A stretch of DNA of 64,000 bases from Scandinavium goeteborgense (GCF_003935895.2 NZ_CP054057.1:78761-142760); one strand, 5' to 3'. Counted from the stretch's first letter, positions 47,719 through 56,946 are shown. The notes: a model not told the origin generated them from the letters alone. Translations and numbers: made by a program.

Positions 47719-48040
47719 GAGACTAAGCTTATACAGGTGTGTTATAGCGGCACTGTGCAGGTGTGTCAATACGGCACTATTGGCATATTACTTTATGTTT
47801 TTTATAGATACACACAAATGACACACCTGATGGTGCCTACATAGGCACCATCAGGTGTGTCAATCAAGCACTGCAAGGTGTGCTAATACGGCACTGTAAA
47901 GTGTGTTGATTAACACACCTTTTAGCTTCACATTTCAACTTTACCTATTATAATTAATGTATCAGCCTGTTTTATAACGTTAAAACTGCAATACGGAGTC
48001 TTGCGTAGGGTGTGGTGATTAAAGGGTTTGCAAAGAGTGG
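47719..48040. other. oriT: F-like origin of transfer (oriT) region
   Basis: TTGCGTAGGGTGTGGTGATT at 48001-48020 closely matches the F nic region (TTGCGTGGGGTGTGGTGCTT as I recall it); cleavage would fall between 48013 and 48014. The orientation relative to traM is the same as in F. Between nic and traM lie four imperfect direct repeats of the type GGTGTGTCAATACGGCACT (about 47736, 47759, 47852, 47878), suited to TraM or host-factor binding. A perfect inverted repeat with 21-bp arms spans 47819-47862. Confidence 0.65.
47819..47862. repeat. Perfect inverted repeat, 21-bp arms, 2-bp spacer
   Basis: The arm TGACACACCTGATGGTGCCT(A) at 47819-47839 is exactly complementary to 47842-47862, with only CA between. 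It can form a cruciform or a strong RNA hairpin. It lies inside the direct-repeat array between traM and the nic-like site. Confidence 0.95.
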
Positions 48041-48224
48041 CTTTGAAATAGGTTACCTGCCTTGGCTTGGTTTAATTTCACATGAGACTTTCGCTTCGTC
48101 CTGGAGCGCCACACGCGCGTCTGTAGTGATTTATCTTGATTAAAACGATCGGCATGTTTTTTTAGGAAATACCCTGTGGCTCATTCAGAAAACAATAGAT
48201 GGGGTTATTATGAGAATAGTTTAC

Positions 48225-48960
48225 TGGTTTCGTTGCTGCTTATGTCGATTTTAATCCAGGACCGGTCTTCGGAGCCAACACGAACGGAACGGAAGATATT
48301 TGTGGAATACCGCGAATAACATTTTCCTGGACACGATTAAAAGTGGTCCATAAACCCCCATAATTATCTTACCAGTGAAGATGGTTAATTATACTTGTCG
48401 GAGTAATTGGCGCATGACCACCGTCATATTCATGCTCAAGTGCAGTCGCACCAAAAATAAGTTGCTCACGCTCTGAAAATTGAACACTTCGCATTTGCTC
48501 AATACTGCCCACAACGTTATCAAACGTTTTCAGAACTTGATAAGCACTTTCGATTACCTGTGTGAAAATATCAACTTTATGATGCACGCTGATTTCGCCA
48601 AAATATTCCCAGGCAACTAGGTCATGTGTACAAACCTGGCGAAACATGCCGGGATCATCTTGTAACTACTGGAGTCATCATGGCTATTGTGAAGAATAAT
48701 CTTAGAAACTTCTTTACCCGTAATATTGTCATGACGACACAGGCGCAACATGTGCTTCGTAAAATCACGCTTTTCAATATCACAGGTACATGACTGCGTA
48801 GCATAATATGGCTAAAAATCTTCATCCCTCAGTCTGTCGAGAATATTAATTGTCGATATGTATATTTACGTGATTCATGCTTATTTTCAGACAATTCACG
48901 CCAACTCATCGTTTGTGAGTGGGCGATTCCGACGCATGGATGTCGGCATACGATAACTGT
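48225..48960 (-). pseudogene. DUF932 plasmid leading-region protein, decayed
   Basis: Pieces in several minus-strand frames follow the DUF932 order: RRNRPLTNDELA, SRKYTYRQL, KRDFTKHMLRLCRHDNITGK, ILHNSHDDSSSYKMIPA, YFGEISVHHKVDIFTQVIES then AYQVLKTFDNVVGSIEQM, and NYGGLWTTFNRVQENVIRG near 48230-48330. Such genes lie in the leading region of F-like plasmids, as here beside oriT. Stops and frameshifts make it non-functional. Confidence 0.7.
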
Positions 48961-48989
48961 TAGCAAAGCTGATCATATTAGTTTCTTCT

Positions 48990-49268
48990 TCAGTGGAATG
49001 ATTTTTTGCAAAATTCAGAAATCACACGAATAAATATGTCCATCAGCAATACGGCGGCCACCGGATAACCCTTCACAACCCACGCAGATATATAGCCATA
49101 AGCATTGTTATTCATGATAGAGAATTCCCCGCTATCGGCTGGCACTGAGAAAATCCCATCTTCTGACGGCACCCAAGCGGCCATATTCCAGGTAAAGATG
49201 TCCATAATTTGGCTCCAGGTAAGCTCCCCGGTACAAGATGCTTCTGTAGTCTTCCTTGTCGCAATCAA
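48990..49268 (-). CDS. Unknown protein, 92 codons, possibly a fragment
   Basis: Begins MIATRKTTEASCTGELTWSQ and continues with many aromatic residues (IMDIFTWNMAAWVPSEDGIF) to a hydrophobic C-terminal half. No ribosome binding site stands out. It follows the decayed DUF932 gene in the leading region. Family not recognised; may be a degraded plasmid maintenance gene. Confidence 0.3.
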   Translation of the reverse strand: MIATRKTTEASCTGELTWSQIMDIFTWNMAAWVPSEDGIFSVPADSGEFSIMNNNAYGYISAWVVKGYPVAAVLLMDIFIRVISEFCKKSFH

Positions 49269-49954
49269 GGGAGTTGGCCATTCCGGAACGCGCTGGCAAG
49301 GCCGCCCCGCCGCTCGCTGTGTTCATTTTAGCCTTGCCAGAAGGGGGCCAGTGTCCGGTTTTCACTTCTGGTTCTGGCCATCTGCTGCACCGCTAAACCG
49401 GGGTCAGGTGCAGGAAATAATGTGATTTAATGAATCAGCACAATAACAGAACCAAGCCAACTCGGTGGGGAAAGAAGGAAATGAGGGAAATGAGGGAGGT
49501 GAGCAGGCGCTTTCACCCTGCCCCGTTCCCCTTTGTGAACTGCTTTCCTTTCAGGTTGTTCATGCTCGCGATCACCAAAAATAAAAGGCGCTTCCGGTCT
49601 ATTTGACAACTTCAGCCCCTGATATCGGGGGATTTCATCCCGCCGGGGTTGGCTACTTAGCGGATTGGTAGTCCATGAAAGCCGCCACCTCTCTGTTATT
49701 GTCCCTGTACTGGATTTTGCAAAGAGAATTTCGGGTCAGGTAGGCGAATATCAACAGTGTGAGACACACTATTAATACACACCAAATCAGAGCGTTTCGC
49801 GGCATTTTCATAGCCTTAACACCTTCTTCTCCAAAATGTCAACGCAAAGCAGAAAAGGCCTTTTTGTTGCAAGACACAAATGTCCTTACTTCTGGCTCAG
49901 GCATAGGTTTATTGTTTCAAAGCTGTCCGGGCACAAAAATTTCGGTCTCAATGT
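49269..49954. other. Leading-region stretch without a recognisable gene
   Basis: No supported gene. Short frames on both strands lack starts and family similarity. GC content is mixed, higher at 49250-49420, where the sequence resembles backbone filler of F-like plasmids. Confidence 0.3.
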
Positions 49955-50006
49955 GTATAGCATTCTCTATACGGCAGGTGTAAGCTGTGTATATCATTTG
50001 CTATAC
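49955..50006. promoter_or_regulatory. Twin palindromic operator of the toxin-antitoxin operon
   Basis: Two 18-bp dyads with the same half-sites, GTATA-N8-TATAC, at 49955-49972 and 49989-50006, start-to-start distance 34 bp. The second ends 11 bp before the antitoxin ATG. Such paired sites fit binding by the ribbon-helix-helix antitoxin and cooperative autorepression with the toxin. Confidence 0.7.
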
Positions 50007-50017
50007 AGGGGCTCATC

Positions 50018-50763
<746 letters not shown>

Positions 50764-50845
50764 CCGCCCGCAAGCCGTAATTCCCTCTGGGGCAACTCAC
50801 AGCCAGAAGCGGATATTATTAACAACACGGCGGTTAATCAATGGG

Positions 50846-50941
50846 GAACAGGCCATAGCGGCTGTGGCCATTCTGGTGACCAATAATGTGAGAGAGTTTG
50901 CGCGACTGCCAGATCTGATGCTGGAAGAGTGGGCTCGCTGA
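50846..50941 (+). pseudogene. VapC-type PIN toxin, 3' scrap
   Basis: The frame reads EQAIAAVAILVTNNVREFAR then LPDLMLEEWAR and stop. This matches the end of VapC toxins (LILVTNNTREFERVPGL...EDW). The metal-binding N-terminal part is missing. A second, decayed toxin-antitoxin locus next to the intact one. Confidence 0.6.
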
Positions 50942-51188
50942 CCGCGGACAGAATGCCGGATGATGAAGGTCAGCTCTGTGCCAACAGCGGACTGAACAGG
51001 CAATTGGCAGCAGCGGAATGTCAGTAAAACCTGAGCCATTACGATTGACCTGATTTCATCGGTTAATGACCAGAGAGTCTATCACGGCCGATCCCTTCCT
51101 CATTTTATAGTAAGCCCACTCGCATCCCCCGGCAGCACAACAGCCAATACGGTGGGTGAATAAATCTTATTAATGACTGGAGCAATCA

Positions 51189-51968
51189 ATGAAATTAACG
51201 CAAATCCGCAATGCCACGCTGGTACTGGAATATGCCGGTAAAAAATTCCTTATCGATCCAATGCTGGCCGAAAAAGAAGCCTGGAACGGTTTTGCTGGTA
51301 ATGCACGCCCGCACTTGCGCAATCCAATGGTTGCCTTGCCAGTGGCCGTAGAGGATTTACTGGCGGTTGATGCCGTTATCCTGACTCACACCCATACCGA
51401 TCACTGGGATGAGGCTGCCCAGCAGGCTGTTCCCAAAGACATGCTTATCTACACCCAGGATGAAAAAGATGCGGCACTTCTCCGCTCTCAGGGCTTTCTC
51501 AACATTCGCGTTCTGAAAGATGAAAATTATTTCGTAGACGGCCTGACTATTTATAAAACCGACGGCCAGCACGGCAGCAACGAATTGTATGCAGATGCTC
51601 AGTGGGGTGAGCTCCTCGGTGATGCATGTGGATTGGTCTTCACCCACCATGATGAAAAAACGCTGTATATCGCGGGTGATACGGTCTGGGTTAAGCCTTA
51701 CGCAAGAAACCTGCAGCGTTTCAAACCGGAGATTGTGGTGCTGAACACCGGTTATGCGGTCAATGACCTTTACGGTCCGATTATCATGGGCAAAGAGGAC
51801 ACACTGCGCACGCTGAAAATGCTGCCGACTGCGACCGTCGTGGCGTCTCATATGGAATCGATTAATCATTGCCTTCTTACCCGCGCTGAACTTCGCGAGT
51901 TCACGCTTGAACATGGTATTGAAGATAAGGTTCTGATTCCTGCAGACGGTGAGACAATGGTTTTCTGA
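51189..51968 (+). CDS. MBL-fold metallohydrolase (UlaG-like)
   Basis: 259 residues. The metal ligand motif HxHxDH is at residues 67-72 (ILTHTHTDHWD); later ligands are His in YKTDGQHGSNELY, Asp in LYIAGDTVWVKPY and His in VVASHMESINHC. The overall pattern resembles the UlaG-like/L-ascorbate-6-phosphate lactonase branch of beta-lactamase-fold hydrolases. Substrate unknown. GGAGCA precedes the ATG. A GlxA-type regulator follows on the same strand. Confidence 0.88.
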   Translation: MKLTQIRNATLVLEYAGKKFLIDPMLAEKEAWNGFAGNARPHLRNPMVALPVAVEDLLAVDAVILTHTHTDHWDEAAQQAVPKDMLIYTQDEKDAALLRSQGFLNIRVLKDENYFVDGLTIYKTDGQHGSNELYADAQWGELLGDACGLVFTHHDEKTLYIAGDTVWVKPYARNLQRFKPEIVVLNTGYAVNDLYGPIIMGKEDTLRTLKMLPTATVVASHMESINHCLLTRAELREFTLEHGIEDKVLIPADGETMVF

Positions 51969-52096
51969 TAGGCCATCCCACCTGACCTGGTGAGGAATGC
52001 CATTACTACTGGTCACCTGTTATCCTTTGGTCAGTTAAAATCAGCGTGCTAGCCACCGGAGAGCCGGGGGCTATCATTTACGGTAAGGTTAACATT

Positions 52097-53071
52097 ATGT
52101 CTGCATTGACGGTCGCCGTGATTGCCACGGCTGGATTCAGCCCATTTCACTTTTCCGTCCCCTGTATTATTTTCGGGCAGTCTATGCCGCAACCGGATTT
52201 ATTCCGCGTCGAAATTTGTGCTGAAAACCCTGGCGTCGTTCTGTCTGATATGGGCTTTTCCATCAACGTGGAGCATGGACTTGAGCTGCTGGACACCGCA
52301 GACATTGTTATCGTGCCTTACTGGAATCATCCGGAAGAAAAACCTTCTCAGGCCCTGTTGGATGCGTTAATAAACGCGTGGCAGCGTGGCGCAGAAGTGG
52401 TGGGACTTTGTCTGGGCGCTTACGTACTGGCCTATTCCGGCCTACTTGATGGGCACCGTGCTGCCACGCACTGGGAGTTCGAACAGGACTTCATTGAACG
52501 ATTTCCAGCTGTTCATCTGGACAGCAACTCACTGTATACCAGTGATGAACGTCTGATTACCTCTGCGGGTACTGCCGCCGGTATGGATTGCTGCCTGAAT
52601 ATTATCCGTGACCATTACGGTTCTGCGATAGCTAACCGCGTGGCAAGAAGAATGGTTGTTCCTCCTTACCGGGAAGGCGGTCAGGCCCAGTTTATTGAAC
52701 GTCCAGTCCCGGTATCGACTCGGGATAGCAAAATGAACGAACTGATAGACTATCTGCGCCGTAACCTGGACAAGCCTCATGGTCTCGATTCACTTGCCGG
52801 GTTTGTTAGCATGAGTCGGCGAACGTTAACGCGTCATTTTTTCAAGGCTACCGGAACTACGCTTGGTGATTGGCTGAACTCGGAGCGCCTTCAAAGAAGC
52901 CAGGAGTTACTGGAAACGACGAACAATAGCATTGAAAGTGTATCCGAAATGGTGGGTTTTCAGTCTCCAGTCTCTTTTCGGCAGAGCTTTAAAGCGAAAT
53001 TCAGCATCAGCCCAAGCGAATGGCGTAGAGTTTTTCGAGGGCCTGCGCCTGTTGATGTCGAAGTGAAATAA
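52097..53071 (+). CDS. GlxA/FtrA-type AraC regulator with DJ-1/PfpI domain
   Basis: 324 residues from the ATG at 52097 (MSALTVAVIATAGFSPFHFS). The N-terminal DJ-1/PfpI-like domain (about 1-180) contains the nucleophile-elbow-like VVGLCLGAYVLAYSGLLDG with a Cys. The C-terminal AraC double HTH (about 230-320) has GLDSLAGFVSMSRRTLTRHF and IESVSEMVGFQSPVSFRQSF. An earlier start at 52046 is possible but has no better ribosome site. Probably regulates the adjacent MBL hydrolase. Confidence 0.9.
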   Translation: MSALTVAVIATAGFSPFHFSVPCIIFGQSMPQPDLFRVEICAENPGVVLSDMGFSINVEHGLELLDTADIVIVPYWNHPEEKPSQALLDALINAWQRGAEVVGLCLGAYVLAYSGLLDGHRAATHWEFEQDFIERFPAVHLDSNSLYTSDERLITSAGTAAGMDCCLNIIRDHYGSAIANRVARRMVVPPYREGGQAQFIERPVPVSTRDSKMNELIDYLRRNLDKPHGLDSLAGFVSMSRRTLTRHFFKATGTTLGDWLNSERLQRSQELLETTNNSIESVSEMVGFQSPVSFRQSFKAKFSISPSEWRRVFRGPAPVDVEVK

Positions 53072-53267
53072 GTGGTAGCTCTACCAATTTAAATCCTTTC
53101 TGTTTTTTTCTGTGAGAAGGTGTTTGTATAACGTCCCCTTATCGCTCTTAGCAGGCATTGACCATAACAAATGAGATTTACCATAACCCCCTAATTAAGC
53201 GAACCTTAAAAGCCCGCCACAAGAGGCTTTGCTACATTTCCGGTCCAAACATCACTCATAAATAAAA
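53072..53267. other. Intergenic, no gene
   Basis: Contains a direct repeat ACCATAAC at about 53161 and 53181, of unknown meaning, before the CRP-site and operator region. No coding potential. Confidence 0.3.
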
Positions 53268-53283
53268 TGTGATGCTTATCACA
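53268..53283. promoter_or_regulatory. Consensus CRP-cAMP binding site
   Basis: TGTGATGCTTATCACA is a perfect TGTGA-N6-TCACA dyad with AAA/TTT flanks. Its centre (53275.5) is about 70 bp upstream of the transcription start predicted from the -10 at 53334-53339, matching a class I activator position (near -71.5). Confidence 0.75.
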
Positions 53284-53310
53284 TTTTATCCCGACAAGGT
53301 AAATTAACAC

Positions 53311-53339
53311 TTGTCAGCCTATCTACTGGTTGGTAGATT
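53311..53339 (+). promoter_or_regulatory. Promoter with overlapping palindromic operator (site 1)
   Basis: The -35 TTGTCA (53311-53316) and -10 TAGATT (53334-53339) are 17 bp apart. The dyad ATCTACTGGTTGGTAGAT (53321-53338) fills the spacer and overlaps the -10, a position that blocks RNA polymerase. The same arrangement recurs at 54451-54479. The TetR-family gene at 53762 is the obvious repressor. Confidence 0.7.
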
Positions 53340-53398
53340 TGATTTCAACAACACGACACACAAACAAAAACACACAACAGAACATCAGGAGCGTCATC

Positions 53399-53665
53399 AT
53401 GAAAAACATCATCAAAACCACCCTTGCCATCATCGCCCTGTCCGCCAGCGCACTGAGCTATGCCGCCAGCCCGCAAATGGTTTCCCGCAGCGAAGCAGCA
53501 TCGCTGCAAAAAATTGGGGTGGTATCTTCCGGTGGCTTCACCACCCTGGATGACCTGGTGGCCTCACTGGATATGAAAGCCGCTGATGCCGGGGCCACAC
53601 ACTACCGCATCACCAGTGCCACCGGCATGAATAAACTTTCCGGTACCGCTGTCCTGTATCGTTGA
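53399..53665 (+). CDS. BhsA/McbA/YhcN-family stress protein (DUF1471), copy 2
   Basis: 88 residues with signal peptide MKNIIKTTLAIIALSASALS then YAA, and one DUF1471 domain (LQKIGVVSSGGFTTLDDLVA, then THYRITSATGMNKLSGTAVL ending YR). ATG 53399 has CAGGAG upstream. The promoter has a CRP site and a palindromic operator. Followed after 96 bp by the tetR gene. Confidence 0.9.
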   Translation: MKNIIKTTLAIIALSASALSYAASPQMVSRSEAASLQKIGVVSSGGFTTLDDLVASLDMKAADAGATHYRITSATGMNKLSGTAVLYR

Positions 53666-53761
53666 ATACCCGTTACCCTCGCAACTGCGCCCGGAACCCT
53701 TCTGGTTTCCGGGCGCAGTTGCGTCTGAATAACAGGCACCCGCAGGTGCCAGGAGAACATT

Positions 53762-54319
53762 ATGTCCACCCATGACAGTCTGATTGAACTGACTGATACC
53801 CTTATCCAGCAGAACGGCTACCAGGGCTTCAGCTATGCTGATCTCGCTGACGGTCTGGGAATACGGAAGGCCAGTATCCATTACCATTTTCAGACCAAAA
53901 CCGACCTCGGGCTTGCCTATTGTGAATACAAGGAGGCCAGCCTGCTGAAAATGGAAGCTGCCCTGTTACAGCTGCCACCGGGTAAAGCCCGTCTGCAGGG
54001 TTATATGGACGCATTTCTCAAATGCGCCGACAGCGGCCAGATGTGCGGCATTCACGCGATGTTGTCCGACAGCGCCCTGTTTGAAGAACCTCTTCAGAAA
54101 GCCACCTCCCGCCTGGCACAAACCGACCTGCGCATCCTGACCAGTGTGCTGGTTTCGGGTCGTGAAAGCGGTGAACTGGCTTTTACTGCTGAGCCGGCTG
54201 ACGTGGCCATTATCATCGGCAGCGCCATTAAAGGGGCCCTGATGCTCAATCGGATCCCTCCTCATGATGCCTGTTCCCGCACCATGAGCGCGCTTATTCA
54301 GCTACTCTCCCGCCCGTAA
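53762..54319 (+). CDS. TetR/AcrR-family repressor
   Basis: 185 residues. The N-terminal HTH is GFSYADLADGLGIRKASIHY followed by HFQTKTDLGLAY; the C-terminal part is a helical sensor domain. Cysteines at 54, 88 and 95 could sense electrophiles or hypochlorous acid as in NemR, but that is inference. The gene lies between two promoters with the same dyad, ATCTACTGGTWGGTAGAT, and is likely to repress both and itself. Confidence 0.88.
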   Translation: MSTHDSLIELTDTLIQQNGYQGFSYADLADGLGIRKASIHYHFQTKTDLGLAYCEYKEASLLKMEAALLQLPPGKARLQGYMDAFLKCADSGQMCGIHAMLSDSALFEEPLQKATSRLAQTDLRILTSVLVSGRESGELAFTAEPADVAIIIGSAIKGALMLNRIPPHDACSRTMSALIQLLSRP

Positions 54320-54450
54320 AGCCACGCCTGTGGCTGCCCCGGTTTAACCGGGGCAGCCAGCACTCAAAAAAATCACCGCTGACAACGCCTGTATTCCGGG
54401 GGCCTCAGAAGACATTAAGACTTTCCTTGCGTTTAATTTCCAGTTACCCC

Positions 54451-54479
54451 TTGCCAATCTATCTACTGGTAGGTAGATT
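54451..54479 (+). promoter_or_regulatory. Promoter with overlapping palindromic operator (site 2)
   Basis: The -35 TTGCCA (54451-54456) and -10 TAGATT (54474-54479) are 17 bp apart, and the dyad ATCTACTGGTAGGTAGAT is at 54461-54478. It differs in one base from site 1 and has identical geometry relative to the promoter. No CRP site is seen here. Confidence 0.7.
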
Positions 54480-54531
54480 AAATATTAACAACACGACAAC
54501 ACAATAAAACAGACATGCAGGGGGCATCATC

Positions 54532-54792
54532 ATGAAAGCACTTATCAACGACGTTATCGCTATCTTCACCCGTAAACCCCATGGACCGGTCATCATCAAA
54601 TCCGATCTTACTGAGGAAGAAAAAGCAGCTCTGGTACCGGTCCGTACACTCTCTGTTGGCTGGGTGTCTTCCGTGGATGAGCTGGAGCGGGAGGTTATCC
54701 GCGAAGCCCTTGAACATGGCGCTGCCGCTTATCTGATTTCTGAGCTTGAGCAGGCCCGTTTCGTTCATGCCCGCGCCACGCTGTTTGCATAA
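54532..54792 (+). CDS. DUF1471-like protein without signal peptide
   Basis: 86 residues. The core (LVPVRTLSVGWVSSVDELER, then AAAYLISELEQARFVHARAT and LFA) follows the BhsA/YhcN fold pattern. However, the N-terminus, MKALINDVIAIFTRKPHGPV, is charged and lacks a cleavable leader, so it may be cytosolic or weakly amphipathic. GGGG lies before the ATG. It is the first gene after operator site 2 and is followed 30 bp later by the RclC homologue. Confidence 0.7.
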   Translation: MKALINDVIAIFTRKPHGPVIIKSDLTEEEKAALVPVRTLSVGWVSSVDELEREVIREALEHGAAAYLISELEQARFVHARATLFA

Positions 54793-54822
54793 ACACAAAA
54801 CGAAAATAAAAGGACACACACC

Positions 54823-55335
54823 ATGAAAAATAACGTCGAGACACAACTGCGCCGGTTACTTCGTAAAACGTCAGGCCTGGACATTATGGTTCTGCGGCTG
54901 TCAGTGATTTTCATCTTCGCCCTGTTTGGTACCTACAAATGGTTTGCCTTCGAGGGCAACGCCCTTCACCACCTGCTGCCAGGCACCTGGCTCGGTGCAC
55001 TGTATCCGGCTCTCGGCGTTCAGGGGCTCAGCTACGCACTCGGCGTGGTGGAAAATATCACCCTTCTGGCCCTGATTGTTGGATTTTTCCGGCCGGCAGT
55101 CGGCGCAGCAGGAGCCCTGATGGTAGCAGGCACCGGCATCGTCACCCTGAGCCTTCTGCCGCAGCTGGGTCGCATTGACAGCTTCATTATCAAGGATGTT
55201 CTTCTGATTGGGGCTGGACTGGTGTTGTTGCGTCATGACCTGCGACGGACACTGATTAACCGGAGGGCGAAGCAACTCAGCGCCGTGCACAAACCCCGCT
55301 CGTCTGACGCATTGTCAGCCATGGGGAGACCCTGA
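54823..55335 (+). CDS. RclC/YkgB-like inner-membrane protein (DUF417), copy 2
   Basis: 170 residues with four membrane helices and the family pattern: IFALFGTYKWFAFEGNALHH, then LGALYPALGVQGLSYALGVV and a late SFIIKDVLLIGAGLVLLRHD. Homologous to the gene at 31467-31973 but GC-richer, so independently acquired. Member of the TetR-controlled stress operon. AAAGGA precedes the ATG. Confidence 0.88.
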   Translation: MKNNVETQLRRLLRKTSGLDIMVLRLSVIFIFALFGTYKWFAFEGNALHHLLPGTWLGALYPALGVQGLSYALGVVENITLLALIVGFFRPAVGAAGALMVAGTGIVTLSLLPQLGRIDSFIIKDVLLIGAGLVLLRHDLRRTLINRRAKQLSAVHKPRSSDALSAMGRP

Positions 55336-55390
55336 ATTACGCCGCTGCCTGATATTTCTGGCCAGCAAATATGACACCACTCCCGGGTTC

Positions 55391-55540
55391 ATGGTGAGAG
55401 GCATGGAAGCCGCCTTTCGGGCGGGGATCACTCCCCGCTACTTTTTAGAGCGCTACCTGGAAAATAAGTCGCTCCCCGCCAACCCGGACTTTGAAAAACA
55501 CTATCTGGATCTTATTCATGAGCAGGACCCGTCCCGGTGA
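55391..55540 (+). CDS. Small frame of 49 codons, unknown
   Basis: [20 protein letters not shown] followed by [20 protein letters not shown] and LIHEQDPSR before TGA. It has the amino-acid make-up of a real helical protein, and the frame is open upstream into the rclC end without a better start. It lies between rclC and msrB on the same strand. No clear ribosome binding site; may be a truncated gene. Confidence 0.35.
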   Translation: MVRGMEAAFRAGITPRYFLERYLENKSLPANPDFEKHYLDLIHEQDPSR

Positions 55541-55563
55541 GTGAGATTTGTCAGGAGAGCGAT

Positions 55564-56025
55564 ATGAACAAACCGTATAAAAAAGACCCACAGACCATTC
55601 AGGCACTGACGGAACTGCAGTTCAGCGTCACCCAGAAAAGCGGCACTGAGCACCCGTTTACCGGAGAATATGACGACCACTTTGAGGACGGACTGTACGT
55701 GGATATCGTCTCCGGTGAGCCACTGTTCTCGTCGAAGGACAAATTTGATTCGGGCTGTGGCTGGCCGGCATTCAGCAAACCAGTGGAAAACAACGTCCGC
55801 AACCTGAGCGACCTCAGTCACGGCATGGTGCGTACTGAAGTGCGTTCCCGTCACGGTGACAGCCATCTGGGACACGTCTTCCCTGACGGGCCACAGGATA
55901 CCGGTGGATTACGTTACTGCATTAACTCGGCTTCACTGCGTTTTATCCCGAAAGGCGCTCTGGAAACAGAAGGATACGGTGAATTTCTTCCCCTGTTTGA
56001 GAAAGGAGATAAGCATGAAAACTGA
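55564..56025 (+). CDS. msrB: Peptide-methionine (R)-S-oxide reductase MsrB
   Basis: 153 residues. The catalytic Cys119 is in [15 protein letters not shown], and Cys65 in SGCGWPAF is the likely resolving residue; the [15 protein letters not shown] motif is intact. The two CxxC zinc-binding pairs of E. coli MsrB are absent, so this is the zinc-free type. ATG 55564 has CAGGAGAG upstream. It reduces methionine-R-sulfoxide using thioredoxin. Overlaps msrA by 11 bp. Confidence 0.92.
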   Translation: MNKPYKKDPQTIQALTELQFSVTQKSGTEHPFTGEYDDHFEDGLYVDIVSGEPLFSSKDKFDSGCGWPAFSKPVENNVRNLSDLSHGMVRTEVRSRHGDSHLGHVFPDGPQDTGGLRYCINSASLRFIPKGALETEGYGEFLPLFEKGDKHEN

Positions 56026-56509
56026 TGTGGCAATCCTTGCCGGTGGTTGTTTCTGGGGTGTCCAGGAGCTGATCCGCAAACTCAATGGCGTGGTCAGCAC
56101 CGAAGTGGGCTATACCGGCGGACGTAATGATAACCCGACATACCAGCACCACCCAGGACATGCGGAGGCGGTGAAGGTGGTGTATTCCCCGGATAAACTG
56201 AGCTACCGAAAACTACTGGAATATTTCTTTAGTATTCACAACCCTACAACAATACTTCGTCAGGGTAATGACGTCGGCTCAAGCTACCGCTCAGCCATAT
56301 TTTTCACCACAGAGGAGCAAAAGCAGCAGGCAAACCAGCTTATCCGTGAAATAGATGATTCAGGAGTCTGGCCCGGAGTCGTGGTGACAGAAGTAGAGCA
56401 GGCCGGTGAGTTCTGGTCTGCAGAGCCAGAGCATCAGGATTACCTGCAGCATAATCCCAACGGCTATACCTGCCATTTTGAACGACCTGACTGGACGCTT
56501 CCGGGATAA
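56015..56509 (+). CDS. msrA: Peptide-methionine (S)-S-oxide reductase MsrA
   Basis: 164 residues. The catalytic Cys12 lies in [31 protein letters not shown] and FFSIHNPTT follow the family. The protein is the short form, with only one further Cys (GYTCHF), so regeneration may differ from E. coli MsrA. AAAGGAGA precedes the ATG, which lies within the msrB end. Reduces methionine-S-sulfoxide, complementing MsrB. Last gene of the operon, before a terminator. Confidence 0.93.
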   Translation: MKTDVAILAGGCFWGVQELIRKLNGVVSTEVGYTGGRNDNPTYQHHPGHAEAVKVVYSPDKLSYRKLLEYFFSIHNPTTILRQGNDVGSSYRSAIFFTTEEQKQQANQLIREIDDSGVWPGVVVTEVEQAGEFWSAEPEHQDYLQHNPNGYTCHFERPDWTLPG

Positions 56510-56535
56510 GTCACCGTCGCAGACTCGCAGCATTC

Positions 56536-56562
56536 AGCCCCGCCCATGTGCGGGGCTTTTTT
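56536..56562 (+). terminator. Rho-independent terminator after msrA
   Basis: AGCCCCG and CGGGGCT form a 7-bp stem with an 8-base loop followed by six T residues, 27 bp after the msrA stop. Confidence 0.9.
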
Positions 56563-56710
56563 GTTCATATGCAGAAACGAGAATGGGATCACAAACAAAT
56601 TTCTTTAGTCCATTTCTTGCATACAAAACAATCAACATCCTGATTTTAAGGGGCATATTAGAAAAAGATGAGGATGATTAGGGTCAAAGGGTCAAAGGGA
56701 CAAAGGGACA

Positions 56711-56932
56711 ATGTTTAGAATTATGCTGACCGTTATCGCAGGATCGTTATTTTACGGACTCTCGGCCAGTCTGTGTTTTGCCGGGCTTTTTCGCATATAC
56801 GCCCCCAGTGCCTGCACAGCCTTCTGTCTGACTTATAACCCAACAGCCGGCTATGTCATGCTGTTTACCGGTATGACACTGTTTATCGTATTTTTGCTCA
56901 GCCTTTTCCGGACAACAAAAGCCCCTATTTAA
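56711..56932 (+). CDS. Small membrane protein, 73 residues, unknown
   Basis: Two hydrophobic segments (about 5-27 and 47-66) separated by a loop with Cys residues (SACTAFCLTYNP). The start is preceded by an octamer repeat tract, AGGGTCAA/AGGGACAA four times (about 56681-56711), which supplies AAGGGA just before the ATG. It lies between the msrA terminator and an ISNCY element. Family not recognised. Confidence 0.5.
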   Translation: MFRIMLTVIAGSLFYGLSASLCFAGLFRIYAPSACTAFCLTYNPTAGYVMLFTGMTLFIVFLLSLFRTTKAPI

Positions 56933-56946
56933 CATAAAGGTCTCAT

